From NCBI RefSeq assembly GCF_010183535.1, contig NC_071329.1:10850001-10914000 (forward strand): 64,000 bases of DNA. Reading direction: 5' to 3'. The stretch comes from Caenorhabditis remanei (Eukaryota; Nematoda; Chromadorea; Rhabditida; Rhabditidae). This document shows positions 17,401 to 33,228 of this stretch, piece after piece; positions within the stretch are counted from its first letter, which is position 1, and each line of letters opens with the position of its first letter. The position numbers and the translations under genes are program-made. Under the pieces are notes generated by a model. The model did no database searches and was not told the origin of the DNA. It saw only the letters and a list, made by a program, of their open reading frames with translations.

Positions 17401-20400
17401 TATGTTCATGTTAATGGATAACAGCATATGAATCATGGAAAGAATTTTAAAGAATTCTTAGTAAGATCCGTAGAACTGGTTGGTCGGTGGTTGCTAGGGA
17501 ACCATGCTTTCTCTAAACATTTTCATCAGATTTACCCGAAGCTCATAGTTCTGAGAGTATATCCGAATTTATCAGAGATCCAGATGAATACGATTAGAAT
17601 TTCAAAAATATTTCAAAAATCGTCATTCTCCGCCTCCAAGATCACCGAATCTGTGGATGTTATCAGTTGTTGATTTCCAGAATAAAATATTTAAAGTTTT
17701 GATCTCTTCTAATATTCTGAGGTATTCTCTGAAAATATTTGAGCATTCCAACTCATTTATTTGTTTCTTTTCTACTTTATAAGTGGACCAAAAAGAGAAA
17801 TAAAGCATAAAAATACTTATTATTCCGGTGAACACATTTGTGTTGCAAAGCGGAACTATAAGAGAGAGAAAAATGAGAGAGAAGTGAACGCCTTCTTCCT
17901 CAAAGAATCTGCAACGTCATCATAACGCCTTCTGGCTTTGCTACGTTCTCTAATTCCAGAAGGAAAGACGACCTCATTCACTTTTTCTCCTTTTATTTCT
18001 CTTTTTTTACTTTTCTTGTTGCACGTGTCATGTACTGGTTTTCTATCTCAAATAGCATAAGTACTTCCGTTTTCGTCTCAAATAGAAATCTAATTGTAGA
18101 AGGATTCGTAGAAAAAATGTCTGAATATTTGTTTTACGTCAATAATTAATACGGAAAAGTGTATGGAATCTGATATCAGTTTACCTATTTATAATGAGGA
18201 AGTTATATTTATATTAACCTGAGGAAATCAGATCAATGATTTATTTTTACTTCTTGCAAAAACTTTTACGTATGTGAGTTCTTCATGTTATTTGTTATTT
18301 TTAGCTTCTCCTGGACAACATCAGTTTTGCAATGAACTTGCCAAATTTAGAGTGAAACACACGCTCTCTTTTGTTAGGATTTCGTTCATGTCACACTACT
18401 TTTTTGCCTCAATTCGAATACATCCACGTATATTTTTGGTTAATACTTTGGTAACTGGGATTAACCAAACAGAAAATAGTTTGAGGAATGCCACGTAATC
18501 CAAATTATAAGTTAATATTCCAAAGAATGAGTACTCTTTCGTAGAAAACAAGTTACTCTAGGAAGGGTCGACCTTCCAAAAATAAAAGTTTATATTTATT
18601 TTCAGCCTCTTTCTCCCAATCTCTTGGAAAAATGTCTAGGTCGGTCTAAGAGTTTTCCTAATGTCGACTAGACACTTTTCCAACCAAACATGTTTCTTTC
18701 GAACCTATCAAACTGTGCTTATATAAAATGTTCCTTCTTTTTCAATTCTTTCTGTTCCCATACTCCGTCCAAATATCTGTGAGTTGTTTTGGTTTTTGTT
18801 TCTTTCGTCTCGTCGACAGGATTATAATCGAGTCGGACCTAACCCTTTTTCCGAACACTTTTTCCTTTCTTTCTTTAAACTTGCTCATCATTTTTCTTTG
18901 TGATCAACCACAGAGAAATGTCATTCACAGGGAGCAGAATGAGGGCAGGATTAATCATTAGTTTCTGATGAATTCCTATTCTATTTTGAGTTCAAAACAT
19001 TTTAGAAAACATATTTTACTCTCTACTCTCGTACGCCCGAACTCCAGATTTCCCACGGGAAAAAAATACATTTATATTTTCACTTTTCTGATCTTTGAGG
19101 ATAACTTTTGTATGAAGTGTACTTATTCCAGAAATTCCATTCTCTCTGTTTTTCATAATATCCCGAATGAAATATTATGCCTATCAATATTTCTAAATTT
19201 TCTCTAATTATCGATAACTAATTAGATTCAAAAAAACACTTATAATTGCTATGATTATTGACAAAACAAAACTTGTTCTTTTCTAAAAAATAACATAATT
19301 TTTATAATAGCTCTGGTTCCAATCTCTTCAAAATGTTATTTCGAAGAAGTGAAATAAAAACGTGAAACAACAAAAAGTGCAAAGTGTGCTAGAAAAACAT
19401 TCATCGAGTCTCCATGAAAGGATCAACAAAACTCTTCCAGTAGAGGGCAAAACTCGTGATTTCGGAGAAGGTTTACACTCGAAAAAGTCAACAGAACTCA
19501 CTTGTTCTGTCTGCAAATTTATGAAATTTTGTTCTAGGAATTCCAAGAATTTGAATAAAAACAAGAACTTTTAGGATAGACAGTTCTGATTGAATATTTA
19601 AGATGTCCTTTTATTCGTAATCTACAACTCGAGTTGTTCTGAAGCTTACAAGGACTCTTATTTCTTAATCCAATAGTTTTCTGATCATGAACAACTTTTC
19701 TAGAATCGTTTAGCTTTTCCATTGAGCAAGAAGCATTTCAGAAACATCATTTTTCCATTTGAGAAATATTATTCTCACTTCTTACGATAAATCTGTACAT
19801 CACATAAGAAGAAAATGCATAATAATTTGAACTATAAAAAATTTAGTCCGTATGAGCAAAGTTATATAAAAACGTAGTGAATGCAAAAGAGATCAACTCA
19901 AGATTTTTTATGATCTACCAATAATTCATGACATAATTCCATAATGTGTCATAGAAAATGTCCTTATTTTTCTTTGTGGCTAGACTATTCATTCCTTCTT
20001 TATTCGCATTCGTATAGGTTCAAACACCCATCTTTTCCCTGAGAAACCTGTCAATTATGTATCGTTCCGCCTCCTTATTCATCTCTTTCTTTTCCCAATC
20101 CAGTAAAAGAATGCTCTTTGAATTGTTCCTCTTCCATGTTCGTTCTCAATAGGAACACTCATTTTGACATCACTCGGAAGCCTAAATCTTTCCGAAATTT
20201 GTGAATTCCTTCCGGAAACCCTGGAAAATTAAGAATACGTCAGAGATAGACGGCTTCTATTTCTATTTACAGTCCGCCCATTTCTGCATTTTCTTTCGTT
20301 TTGTCTCGTGTAAATCTGCTTAAAAGTTGGTCAATTCTTTTCCTTTTCTAACCAATTTATCGTTTGGTTAGCTTTTCGTCCACTATTCTTGGAATACGAA

Positions 20401-20610
20401 CTTTTGTCTTTCTTCTTTTCTTTTTCCTGACACATATTTTACTCAACCAGTCCTTGCTTCTTCGTCTCGTTTACCGCCCCTCTAATTCAATGGTCTCCGA
20501 ATTTGCGTGAATCTTGTTTCTCCTTTTTACACCCTCACATCTTCTTCTTCTTGTCTGAATTGTGTGCTCTGCTCCGAACGAACTTTTCGTTCCAACCATT
20601 CGTTTCAAAT
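11423..20610. other. 9.2 kb stretch without a recognisable gene
   Basis: No exon chain with splice-consistent phase or a known family was found on either strand. Frames of 60-145 codons occur (e.g. minus 13016-13453 and 16849-17199) but show no family signature and are composition-driven. Seen: long pyrimidine tracts, and a small imperfect inverted repeat with ends ACAGTAATTT near 13924-13996. It probably includes upstream regulatory DNA of the ion-channel gene, but there is no direct evidence. Noncoding RNAs cannot be excluded by eye. Confidence 0.5.
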
Positions 20611-23127
<2,517 letters not shown>

Positions 23128-25805
23128 AGCCCTAATCACATTGTATTCATCAACAAAAATTGGTCAACTAGAGTGCTGTCTCTCTTTCCAAATCGACGAC
23201 GTCATCTAATGATTTTATGTACTTTTTCTTGAATTCTTTCATCTGACGGGTTATCAACCTTTTCCTTTACGATCTGTTTCCTTGTTTTCTTTTCTTGTTA
23301 TTTCACTCAATTCACCCATCGGGCCTGTATTTTCAAACAAAACCAAACATTTCAACTGTGACTAAATAAATTTGAGTTCTGAGATCTTTCACTCAATTTT
23401 GCTCACATTTTCATCTTTTAACATATGATTATTCCTAGATTATATAGCTCTTTCGAAATTTCAGCAGTGCAAAACCTTCAATTTCGTCTCCAACTCGCTC
23501 CGCCCATCAACTTTCTCTATTTTCTCAGATTGGAAAACATTGATTTTGAAGTGAAGCAAACATTTCAAGCTACCAGTATAAGCCAAAGTTCGTGCAGCTG
23601 CAATTGAGATAACCGGCTGAAAAATTCAATTACTGGAGCCAGCGGAGCCATGGGCGCCATTTTGACATATTTCTTTTAGACGCAAGTTGTGAGATTTCGT
23701 TAGCATGTGATTTTAAATTAAAGTTTTCCGTGCATTTCTTCTCTTCAGAAACACGTTTAGTGCAAGTTCAAGTATAATCTTCTAGATGTGAATAAGGGAA
23801 GAAGATATTCTGTTTTGTATTGTTATCTGAGTTTTAACTTGGGATGCTCCTGTAGACTGAAAACCATATGTTTTCATCCAAGCATCAGTCCGTATTTTGT
23901 GTGTTTTCTTAGAATAAATCTCATTTCTTAATGGATTACTGACCGTTATCATAAGTTTTCTAATATTTTTGTAATCGACAGTGTATGAAACATCGTGATG
24001 ACTAACTCTGATTGGTTCAAACTTCCTCAATATTTCATTTTCCAGCAGTGATTATCTGTGAGGACGCTAGAAAATTTCGAGAAGTTGTGGGAATGTGTCT
24101 AGCTGGTTTGACAATCAGAAATCACGATTTCTTAGTTTGTTGAATTCCCAAGCTTTGGAAATCAGAACTTTCTGAACTTTTTTACACGGCGTACCTAGAA
24201 CTTTAACACTGAACTAATTATAAACAAACTTTTTTCATTTCTCGAACAATGACTAATTATTTTTGAATATTGTTCAAAAGATTAGATCAAAGGGGTTCAA
24301 GTTTGTTCGAACACACCTAGACATATATTGTCTGATGTATGTTCGTATATATTAAATCCAAACATTGACAAAAACTGATACAAATTATATAGATTCCAAG
24401 TCAGAAAAGAACTTCCGTCATTATTTTTTGTTATAAAAGACAATGTCTGAAGTATCGGAAATCTCAAGACCCTAACTCAAAATTGAAAAATGAGTCAAGG
24501 TATTGTTCTGTTTTTTCTTTTATGTTTTTCTCAGACGACTCTTGATTTCCATATCTGACGCAGGCTTCCTTTTCTCTCTACTCGCAGCAAACCAACATTT
24601 TCGATTAATTTTTTCGTTGGTCTGGTTGCAAATCACATTTTTCTAGTAGCTGCCTCTCTTTTTCCTGCTTCAAGGTTTTCCTTATCCTTTTCTCTCAAAA
24701 TAAATATCAATTTACTAAAAAAAAAGGTGACGATTTAAATGTCTCGTGCACTATTCCAAGTACAATACTGATCGCTGCTTACTTCTCAAGAGACTCAGCA
24801 CAAAAAACCTTTTGAATTCTAATTATAAATGATTATAGTCTATTCAAAAAGGTTATTTCTTTGTCGAAAGTCTCACTTATTTTCAGCTTTTCATTCTAAA
24901 TAACACTCTCGAATTGGAGTATGATTGGCTTTCAAGAACACGGATTTTTATATTTTCATGGAATACTTTTCACTCGATTTATAAATGGATCAGTAGATGC
25001 AGAGATCGTTTAGTTCACTTCCTTTATGCCAGTTCTGAACTAGAATCGAATTATTCCTCTCTCATAAAATATGTGATCAGAATCAAACTATTTGAGTTTC
25101 TACCGTGCTTCGCAAAGGTTTCAAGCAAATGCAGATCGGCCATGCGCATGTTTTCTCGCTAATTACTTTCCTGGAAATCAGAGCAGAATATGAAAATCCA
25201 GGCAACAAATTAGAACAGGAGTTGATCACATTCAGAAAATGCTCCTTTCGATTGAACTATTCAATTTTTGGAAGATCAAATAGTTCATTAGTAGATTGTA
25301 TTCTTCCGATTACTTGACATCATTTCAGTTAAACTTCATTTGTGTATGTAGGTATCAATTGGTTCAATGACGCTTTTCTCCCTTTCTCTCTATTTCTTTT
25401 TAGTTTTTTTTCGGGTTACCCTGGACACCTCAATGGACAATTCATTGTTTAATGTCGTTCTCACATGTCTAATGCTCATTCACCTACACTCCATATTTCT
25501 TTCGAAAATCGCTTTCTTTTTCTCTTATCAACTTGTTAACATCCCCCGCTTCTATTTATAAGTTTTCCGTTTCATTACTACTCCCTCCTACTATATTTTT
25601 CATTTTCCTTTGATTGTTAATTAGGAATCTTTCCCCAGAGGAAACCAAAAAGAGTCTGGGTGCCACCTTCAAAACAATACATATTGTATAGATCTAGGTA
25701 TTATTTACTTTATTTTTTATAGTTTTCTTATGGTTTTCTTATTTCTTTTCGAAATACAACCTATTTCATTTGTCAATTCGTACCCAGAAGTTATGCCATT
25801 TCAGA
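23128..25805. other. intergenic region, 2.7 kb
   Basis: It holds the 3' UTR of the channel gene (an AATAAA near 23365) and the upstream region of the four-TM gene. I see no exon or RNA gene. Several 60-80 codon frames are present without splice or family support. Confidence 0.45.
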
Positions 25806-27104
25806 ATGGAATTCGACGAAAACTCTGACAGATTTCGAGTTTGCGGTGGAATTCATATCAAATATGTTGCCTCATTTTGTGCTGTTTTCGGAATTTGTGC
25901 CACTTTAGGAGTATTTTGTTTCGGTTTATACATATTTCCATGGTATCTATACGAAGATTCAGTTAATACAACTGGTAAGTACAACTTGTGATTTCATCAG
26001 GTGATAAGGAAGTGGAAAAGGGGGTTTGAGGAATGATCTCATTTGTTTATCGAAATGATAACTCATTCTGTTTTGACATTTCAACTTTTTTAGTTCAGAA
26101 TCAGAGATCTGCGAAGAAAGAACTATTTTATACAGAGTTTCACCATTTTCAAACTCAAAAATCTTATTTCAAGTTTCGTCATTTTTTGAAAAAAGTAACG
26201 TGCTCTTAGATGCGGAATCGCCTACACTGCCATTAGGTTGATCATTTGAGAGTGAATAATACATCTGTGATACCGATGTATGCTGGGAAACTAAGCCATA
26301 TCTTCCCATTGCGCCGTCAAAATCAGCCTCATCTAATAGCTTTATCATTCTGGTACTTTTTCAGCTAAAATCGCATTTTGCTGCTTCCTGATCGGTGGTT
26401 GTAGTTCACATGGTCTCATTCTCTACTCTTTGTACTCAACTAGAGTAAGTTTTAATATAAAAATACAATGATTCATTTGCTGTTTTCAGCTACAAACCCA
26501 ATGGTTGATGCCTGCTTTTGCATATCATTTGTTCATCGCCGTTCTGAATGCCATAACAAGTCTAATTGCAGTAGGAGAGTTGTTTTCAGAGGTTCGTTGT
26601 TTTCATTTTTGATAAAGGAAATCTGAAAAACAAATCTTTTCTAGGGTAACATTTCTCATCGAGACTCTGTAATGGCGAAGATTGTGCTCGTTGTTTGTCC
26701 AACGATTTTTGTAATTCAAATGATCGGATTTTATGTAATTATCAAGTGTCGAACATATATTCAATGCAAGAGACGACATGTTAGGAATGGAGAACCACCG
26801 GTAAGAAATGAGATGAAACTGGAGTAATTGAGAACTGAGGAATGATTCCAACTACTTTAATCTTGTAATTAATTCCTTCCTGCCTTGTTGAATCCACAAA
26901 CTCATCCTTTACTAAGTCAAATTTCATTCCACTTTCAGAGAATTCGAGAAGTAACAATGATGACGAATAAAGTATCAATCATGGAACTCTCGTTTGATCA
27001 GGTATGTTGACAAAACCTCTACAAAAATGACAAATTCCACCTGTTTTCATCTTACAATTTTTTTCTAATTTCAGTTTAACGAAACGATGTATTCACCTGC
27101 CTAA
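25806..27104 (+). CDS. four-TM membrane protein, unrecognised
   Basis: Exons 25806-25974, 26365-26444, 26490-26591, 26645-26800, 26939-27001, 27075-27104 give 199 aa in phase. The ATG follows TTTCAG directly, which suits SL trans-splicing. Four hydrophobic segments are visible: about residues 16-46 (CAVFGICATLGVFCFGLY), 58-82, 88-112 and 126-151. A Cys/Lys/Arg-rich stretch (IKCRTYIQCKRRH) follows the last one. The short C-tail ends FNETMYSPA. The topology resembles tetraspan families such as LAPTM or claudin-like proteins, but no diagnostic motif was found. It converges on the astacin gene with 253 bp between stop codons. Confidence 0.75.
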
Positions 27105-27357
27105 TCACCTGTTTGGAGAGTGGAATTTCTCGAATCAGAAGCCAAAATTTTGAGTGATATTTGTGATACAAGTCTACAATTTACAAAACTTCGACATTTG
27201 CCAACAATTAGATGATATCAACATTGAATTTATTTTTCGAAATAAAATTATAAACCAGATCGAAATGAGACAAAAAGAGAGAGGGAAAGCACGGCAGAGA
27301 CTGGAAAATAAAGCTTATCGAGAGACAAAAAACCGGGAAGTTGAAATTGAAAAAAAT

Positions 27358-29714
27358 CTATAAATGTCTTCGAAAACCTAATTTTTGAAGTAGAGAAGAA
27401 CTGGAATCAGATACGAAAACTCCATCTGAATTCTCAATTAGAACGTCTTGTGTCTTGGTTTCTTCGTCGAATCGAGCAGTGGCAGAAACTGGAAAATATT
27501 GACTTTTAATACATTGGGAATCTGAATTCTCACCGAAAGAGTATTCAAATGAAACAGAGAAATCATCTTCTCTTGAATACACCATAAAAGGAACAAGGTT
27601 AGTTTCAGATATCAGTTTCCGACGAGATGATTCAGGGCAACAGAATCTAAATATATTGATTTTTACTGGCTAGATTATCACTCGGTTACCTATAGCCAAC
27701 AGGCCGATAATCCTTTTTCATCTTTAGTTCTAATCCATCTTGATAACAACCTTCAATGCACTTTGAGTCTATTCTCAGAATATCTACGATGATCTTTTTT
27801 CCTTCGGGAGCCTGAAATCCACTATAGCTCTCAGGAACTTCATTATAGTTTTAGTTACCTTTATATGATAAACACACGTTTTTGATCGGGTATTTGTTGA
27901 CTGTCTGATTGTTATATCAAATCTTCTGGATGTCTGAAATCAGAAATATACGAAAACCTTTAGCAGAAAATAAACGTTTTCTACCTCTTCCGCATTGAGT
28001 AAACCACCACAAAAAGGAGAAAATGATGGAGAAATCAGTTGACAGAAAGGACCTCCGAATCCCGTTGGACACTTACACACTTTGCAATTTCGAGAGTTCG
28101 TGAATCCTCCGTTTTGACAAGGAGCTTGTGTTTGACATTTATCTTGGCATTGATAATGTTGATTCATAATGTAAACGTCTATGAAAGAAGGTCCTTCTAG
28201 TTGACCCATCGTTTGTTGAAGATTTGTATCAATTGCAGTTAAAGTAGGAATAGATGGAATGTTTGAAAATCTGAAACTGGGAGTATACTTTAAAATTCTC
28301 CGTGGAAACTCACTCTGTTGGAGTGTAGTGCATAACGCTTCCGATGTCATAAGGTAAACCGTAAGTTGACATTTGACGGGGGGATATCTGTACAATATCA
28401 GAGTTTTCGAAGATTAATTGAAAGGTCTCACTTTGGCAAAGTTGAACAACAAATCTTTCTCCACGACTCTTGGATTGAAAGTCACTGAATCGTCTCGATC
28501 GAATCTCGACTGTTCATGAAATATACCAAGTGCATGTGCCAGTTCGTGTGACGTCACTCCAAACTGAAACAGATTGAAGTTATTTTCAAAAGTGATACCC
28601 AAAGTCCAAACGAACATGCTCACATCCATCTCCAATACTGACAACTTGTTTTCCTTGAGATGCATCTCTTCCAACTGTACTCCAGCATCCTTCGTCATTT
28701 CCAATAAAAAGAAGATACTGAGATATACAATATTTGAGAATTACATGTCGATTTATACCTCTTTCTGGAATGTACGTGGACGGAACTCAATGCATGTTTC
28801 TCGATACCAAAAATGAATTGCTTTTAGGATGGCAGCTTTTGCAATTGGGTCTGAAATGCATGCATTTATTCTCTATCGATTTCTCCATTGTACTAACTAA
28901 GAGACTCATGGAACATGAAAGGAACTCCATTTTTCCAAATCGTTGCAGGATAGTTTTGATCTAAATATGCTTGTCTTTTGACCCTATCCGAACCGTTCTC
29001 ATTTTTTTCTCTCTGTCGTGGCTTTGCTGCTTTTCGATATTCAGTTGATCCGTTCACAATTATACTCAATTGTTTGTAACTGATTGCCATATCTCCTTCA
29101 TATAGTATATCTCTATAATAATTGTTGCTAGTACTCCAAAAGTATCTAATCCTCTCACCTATATTTTCGATTCAATTTTCCAATTGAAATCGGTTTTTCT
29201 GAGTAATTGTATATCGTGGAGACATCCTTAAAATGCAAAGTTAATGTATGACTCATGACGGAAACTCACAAACGATAGGTGGGAATCTGAATATTGTTCT
29301 TCTACAGAATATTGCAGTGTATCGAATAAGCGATGAGTGTCCGATGGTTTTAGGATGTCATGGAGCTAAAACAATTATAACTCAGAAGACATATCATTAT
29401 TTTAACGATATCCTGACTATATCTGACCGAGAAGAACAGCGCGTTTTGCTACTAGATTCTAGTCGGAACGAGATATTAGAAATGGAAAGTTCAACAATTG
29501 AAAAACAGGACGAAAGGTGTCAGAAACCCAATCAACTCGAACCGGTAGGATTAGTGTTCTATTGAGTGTCTCATATTCTATCATTGAACCTACCGTATCC
29601 CTTTGTTCCCCCAATACTCACCTTTATACTTTCATTCGAAACGAATTGAGCTATCACGCATTCAACAGAAATAAGTATCAAATACCCGCAGAATAATATC
29701 TTTTCAGATCTCAT
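27358..29714 (-). CDS. secreted astacin metalloprotease with EGF and CUB domains (nas family)
   Basis: Minus-strand exons 29622-29714, 29159-29226, 28898-29112, 28759-28850, 28616-28717, 28432-28563, 28314-28387, 27985-28270, 27859-27933, 27690-27811, 27534-27646, 27358-27488; 500 aa, all phases consistent. Order seen: signal peptide; propeptide with YEGD (the Asp switch that caps the zinc in astacins) and a furin-like RVKR before QAYLDQNYP; catalytic domain with zinc motif HELAHALGIFHEQSR (about 196-210) and Met-turn SVMHY; a six-Cys EGF domain (CQDKC...CQNGG...CKCPTGFGGPFC); a CUB domain starting CGG. This domain order matches the C. elegans nas subgroup with EGF+CUB and no thrombospondin repeat. 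A cuticle or matrix role is usual for that group. The exact orthologue is not assigned. Intron 1 (29227-29621) is the longest. Confidence 0.9.
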
Positions 29715-30366
29715 AGTGACCAGAATAAAAGAAGAAATTGCACTTTAGGCGCATTGAAGGAAGTGTTCAGAAGAGATAAACTATGCTAATAGGTTGATTC
29801 TTGATTCGGTCGTCTTCCTTTTGAACACACAATCGAATTATCTCTTTATAGAAATACAAAAAAGAGAAATCTGTGGGGGAAAAAAGAGAAAACAGTTAGT
29901 TTGAATAGAAGAAGCTTGCCTTGAGAGCGAGACACTTGTACGTGAACGGACAGGGGACAAAAACACGTTCTTTTCCGTCTGTCTCCTTCGACCGCCTGGC
30001 TGATTTACAACTTTCCCGGTGTCCTTCTTTCACATACTTCTTCATGTTAAGCATGCTTTCCTCTGCTTCTTCCTGATTTAATTGATTCTCTCAGAGTCAT
30101 TGAATCGAAAATGAGAGAAGAACATCTGCAGATTTTATCAGTCAACAGATAACACACGTGCGAAGAATAAAAAACGAGAGAAAGAAAGAAAGAAACAGTT
30201 TACGGATACTCACAACACTACAATGTATCCAAAAAGGTACCTTATCAATAGTCTTGACCACGTATCAATATAAATAGAAACAATTATTCTGCACTCACAA
30301 TTTTTCGATTTCCTTGTTTTTTCTGTCCACAAGATTATCTTCTTTTCAGATCTTCTATACACAAAA
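29715..30366. other. divergent promoter region between nas and ech genes
   Basis: 652 bp between two start codons facing away from each other, so it probably contains both promoters. It includes a short GAAA repeat near 30178-30196. No exon seen. Confidence 0.5.
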
Positions 30367-31397
30367 ATGCAGAAACAATACGATTCTCTCAAATTGATCA
30401 AAGTGGAAAATGTTGAAGAATTTGTGTATAAAGTTTCACTGAATCGCCCATCTAAATTCAACGCGTTGAATATGGAAATCTGGAAGTTAGTGAGGAGAAC
30501 TTTTCTAGGAAAGTAATTTGAATTACAGAGAAATTGGGGACTGTTTTCAGTGGATAGATGAGGATCCAGATTGCCGAGTTGTTATTTTACAGGGAGAAGG
30601 AAAACACTTCTGTTCGGGTCTGGATTTAGGCGGTACGAAGTTTTTTCTTTGGATTGTCTGAACCATTTGTAGTTAAAAGTTTAATTTCAGGAATATCACT
30701 CTTCAATGAGAATGATACTAATGATTCAGCAAGAAAGGGAAGAAATATTCTAAAGACAATCAAATTTATGCAAAAACAGTTCACTTATATTGATGAATGC
30801 TCTAAACCAGTCATTCTTGCAATGCATGGATATTGTCTCGGTGCTGCACTTGATATTGCAACTGCTTGTGACGTCAGAGTTGCAACGAAAGATGCCATTT
30901 TATCTGTGAAAGAAGTGGATATTGGAATGGCCGCTGATGTTGGAACTCTTAATAGATTGCCTAAAGTTGTTGGAAATCACAGTTGGATTAAAGATATCTG
31001 CCTCACTGCCCGTCATTTCTCAGCTGGAGAAGCACTTCAATTCGGTATATTTCTTTTTCTGTCTCATTTGTTCAATTCATCTTTTAGATCTTCTCAGTCG
31101 TGTCTTTGACACTCGCGAAGAAATGATAAATGAGGTGACAAAGATGGCAAAACTGATTGCTTCGAAAAGTCCGGTTGGAGTGCAGGGAACGAAGAATGTT
31201 CTGAATTACGCAAGAGAAAATACGATTGAGAACAGCTTGAACTATGTGGTGAGAATCGTTTTAAAATGTGAATTGACAAATGAAAAATAGTATTTTAGGC
31301 AACTTGGAACATGTCTCAATTGTTTACTGACGATCTGGTGAAAGCAAGCATGGCATCCTTCTCTAAGCAACCACAACCACCGTTTTCTAAACTATAG
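30367..31397 (+). CDS. peroxisomal delta3,5-delta2,4-dienoyl-CoA isomerase (ECH1-like)
   Basis: Exons 30367-30485, 30529-30632, 30691-31044, 31088-31248, 31299-31397 give 278 aa in phase. It is a crotonase fold enzyme that isomerises 3,5-dienoyl-CoA during breakdown of unsaturated fatty acids with odd-numbered double bonds. Seen: FNALNMEIW, the CoA-loop HFCSGLDLG, and acidic residues at about Asp129, Glu149 and Asp157 within GAALD and VKEVDIGMAAD. Their spacing (20 and 8) equals that of rat ECH1 Asp176, Glu196, Asp204. The protein ends in SKL, a type 1 peroxisomal targeting signal. There is no mitochondrial presequence, so a peroxisomal site is inferred. It may match C. elegans Y25C1A.13 (recall). 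Confidence 0.9.
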
Positions 31398-31527
31398 ACA
31401 TATCGCTGAACCTGTAAAACTCCAGTGACTTTTCTTCCAATAGAAATGAATTTAAAATTTTGCCGACACTTTTTTACTTTATTGTGACAAACGTTTTTTT
31501 TTCTCTCGCACAACAAAAGATGAATAA

Positions 31528-31552
31528 ATTATTATTATTATTATTATTATAT
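31528..31552. repeat. ATT microsatellite
   Basis: About eight tandem ATT units just downstream of the dienoyl-CoA isomerase gene, following an AATAAA. Confidence 0.9.
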
Positions 31553-32130
31553 AGAACTATTAGAGTTCTAGGACTGAAAATACGAAAAAATTGCATTCTC
31601 TTCTATTGCAGATCTCGGTGGTCTCTTTTTGGTGTTTTGATTTGTATTCTTCCCAGAAGGTGAAAACTTTTCCATCTTGTTGTCGTAGTCACCTATGCGT
31701 ATGTCCTCGTTACTTTAGACCTACATTTAAAAATTTTAATTTATTGTTCAAGAAGTGACCACTATTATCGCTTCCCTACCGAGGTTGTCGATCGTTTATT
31801 GCCCACGCAGAGTCTAGTCATGTCCACTGAATCGGTTTCAGTTTTTATTTGTTCTACCTGATCATCTTTCACCTGGTTGATACCGTTTTTAAATGTAGTC
31901 TGTAAAATAGAAATGGGTCTACCGAATTCATGCTTCTACTACGACTGAAATCTCTCAATTCGTCACAAAATAAGGTTTCAACGAGCTGTTTGGCCTACGT
32001 GACCTGCCCTAAAAGTTCATTAAACTGATTCATTGATACGGTCAACGATTACATAAAAGACGATGAATTTCAGTGAAATCTACTTTTTACCCACTCGATT
32101 CTACTATTACTCGCCGCAAATTAAACAAGA
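31553..32130. other. intergenic region
   Basis: Nothing recognised between the isomerase gene and the next gene on the same strand. The spacing (over 700 bp between coding regions) argues against an operon. Confidence 0.5.
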
Positions 32131-33228
32131 ATGCCACAAGATTCAAGTGAGTTAAAATGTACGAATTTGAGTCAGAGTCAGATACCTCGGAAATTTATTA
32201 AGGCGATGGATACGAACGTCTTGCTGACATTACAGAAGCAGCAAAGAATGAAGGTTCAGAATTGAAGCATGTGATTCGTGACGTCATCAGACACTATTCT
32301 GATTTAAGTTCTGATTTGCATGATTATTATGAAAAGAACTTGAAGAAATGTCCTGAAGTTGTAGATCAGACAGTCAATGACTTGTATAATTCAGCGGTAA
32401 TGCTCAAAACACGAAGTGATTTCTCAATGATTTTTTGGTTTCAGCAAAATTTCAAAGATAATCTGAATATATTTGTTGATTCGATGATGGATTTATCTCC
32501 ACCCGAGAAGATTTCTGGCTTCAATATCTCAAAGGTGACACTTCTGAGAATGAATGCATGTGAGCGATGGTTTCTATTATTCAGATCTTCGCAAATTCAA
32601 TTTTTCTTCTTCTCATATCTTCCATGTCTCTGTTTATCGGATCTTACATCACTGCTCCAGTATTCGGAGTAATCTTCTTGAATCTCGGTGCAGTCCTGGT
32701 TGCAACTATCGCGATTCCAGTGACCGCAAGTTATGTTTATCATAATCTCAAAGTGAGATCATTGGCAGAAAAACGGATTGCATGTGCTGGGTTCATCTTT
32801 ATTCAGTCGGTTCTCATTGGTTTTATCAATCAAAATGATTGGTTAGAATCTTCTCCGTATGCTGTACTGACTCAGATTGTAATTTGTCTGCATTCTGAGT
32901 ATTTTCCACTATCAATCCCTTTCAGATCTCCTCATTCGTCTATCCACTTGCATTGGCACATACAGACAACAGAAAGAAAATTCTTGGTTTTGTTGCTGGA
33001 TCAATTCTTTTATTCAACGTGTCACATGGTTTTCTTGCTTCTGGAATGGACGGAACATTCTTGACAATTTCTATTTTGTACACTCTTCTATCCATTTCAC
33101 TCATTCAATACTCAATTGCTTTCCGCTGTCTGACTGATTTCGATATGATGCATTCGTCAATGCAGTACGTGTTATTGATTTCAGTATCCAAAATGTTTGT
33201 ATTGATGTCTCTTGGAAATCATAAATGA
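32131..33228 (+). CDS. multi-pass membrane protein, unrecognised
   Basis: Exons 32131-32146, 32203-32396, 32445-32534, 32585-32878, 32926-33228 give 298 aa in phase. The first exon is only 16 nt (MPQDS plus one base); it is supported by the GTGAGT donor and by the frame of the next exon, which has no ATG at its start. Residues 1-100 are hydrophilic and look helical (DVIRHYSDLSSDLHDYYEKN). Six or seven hydrophobic segments follow (IFANSIFLLLISSMSLF; FGVIFLNLGAVLVATIAIP; and others to the C-terminus). The layout, a soluble N-terminus and about seven closely spaced helices, recalls Bax-inhibitor-1-like proteins, but I see no diagnostic motif. Its stop lies 136 bp from that of the convergent receptor gene. 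Confidence 0.75.

Noticed and set aside
28616..28624. GTGAGC donor at 28623 for astacin exon 5
   Set aside because: It would delete the conserved Cys of the GDGCEHFG motif. The GTTCGT donor eight bases later keeps the motif and the phase.
29248..29565. 105-codon plus-strand frame inside nas intron 1
   Set aside because: It lies antisense in the intron and has no start context, splice support or recognisable domain. The nas model is complete without it.
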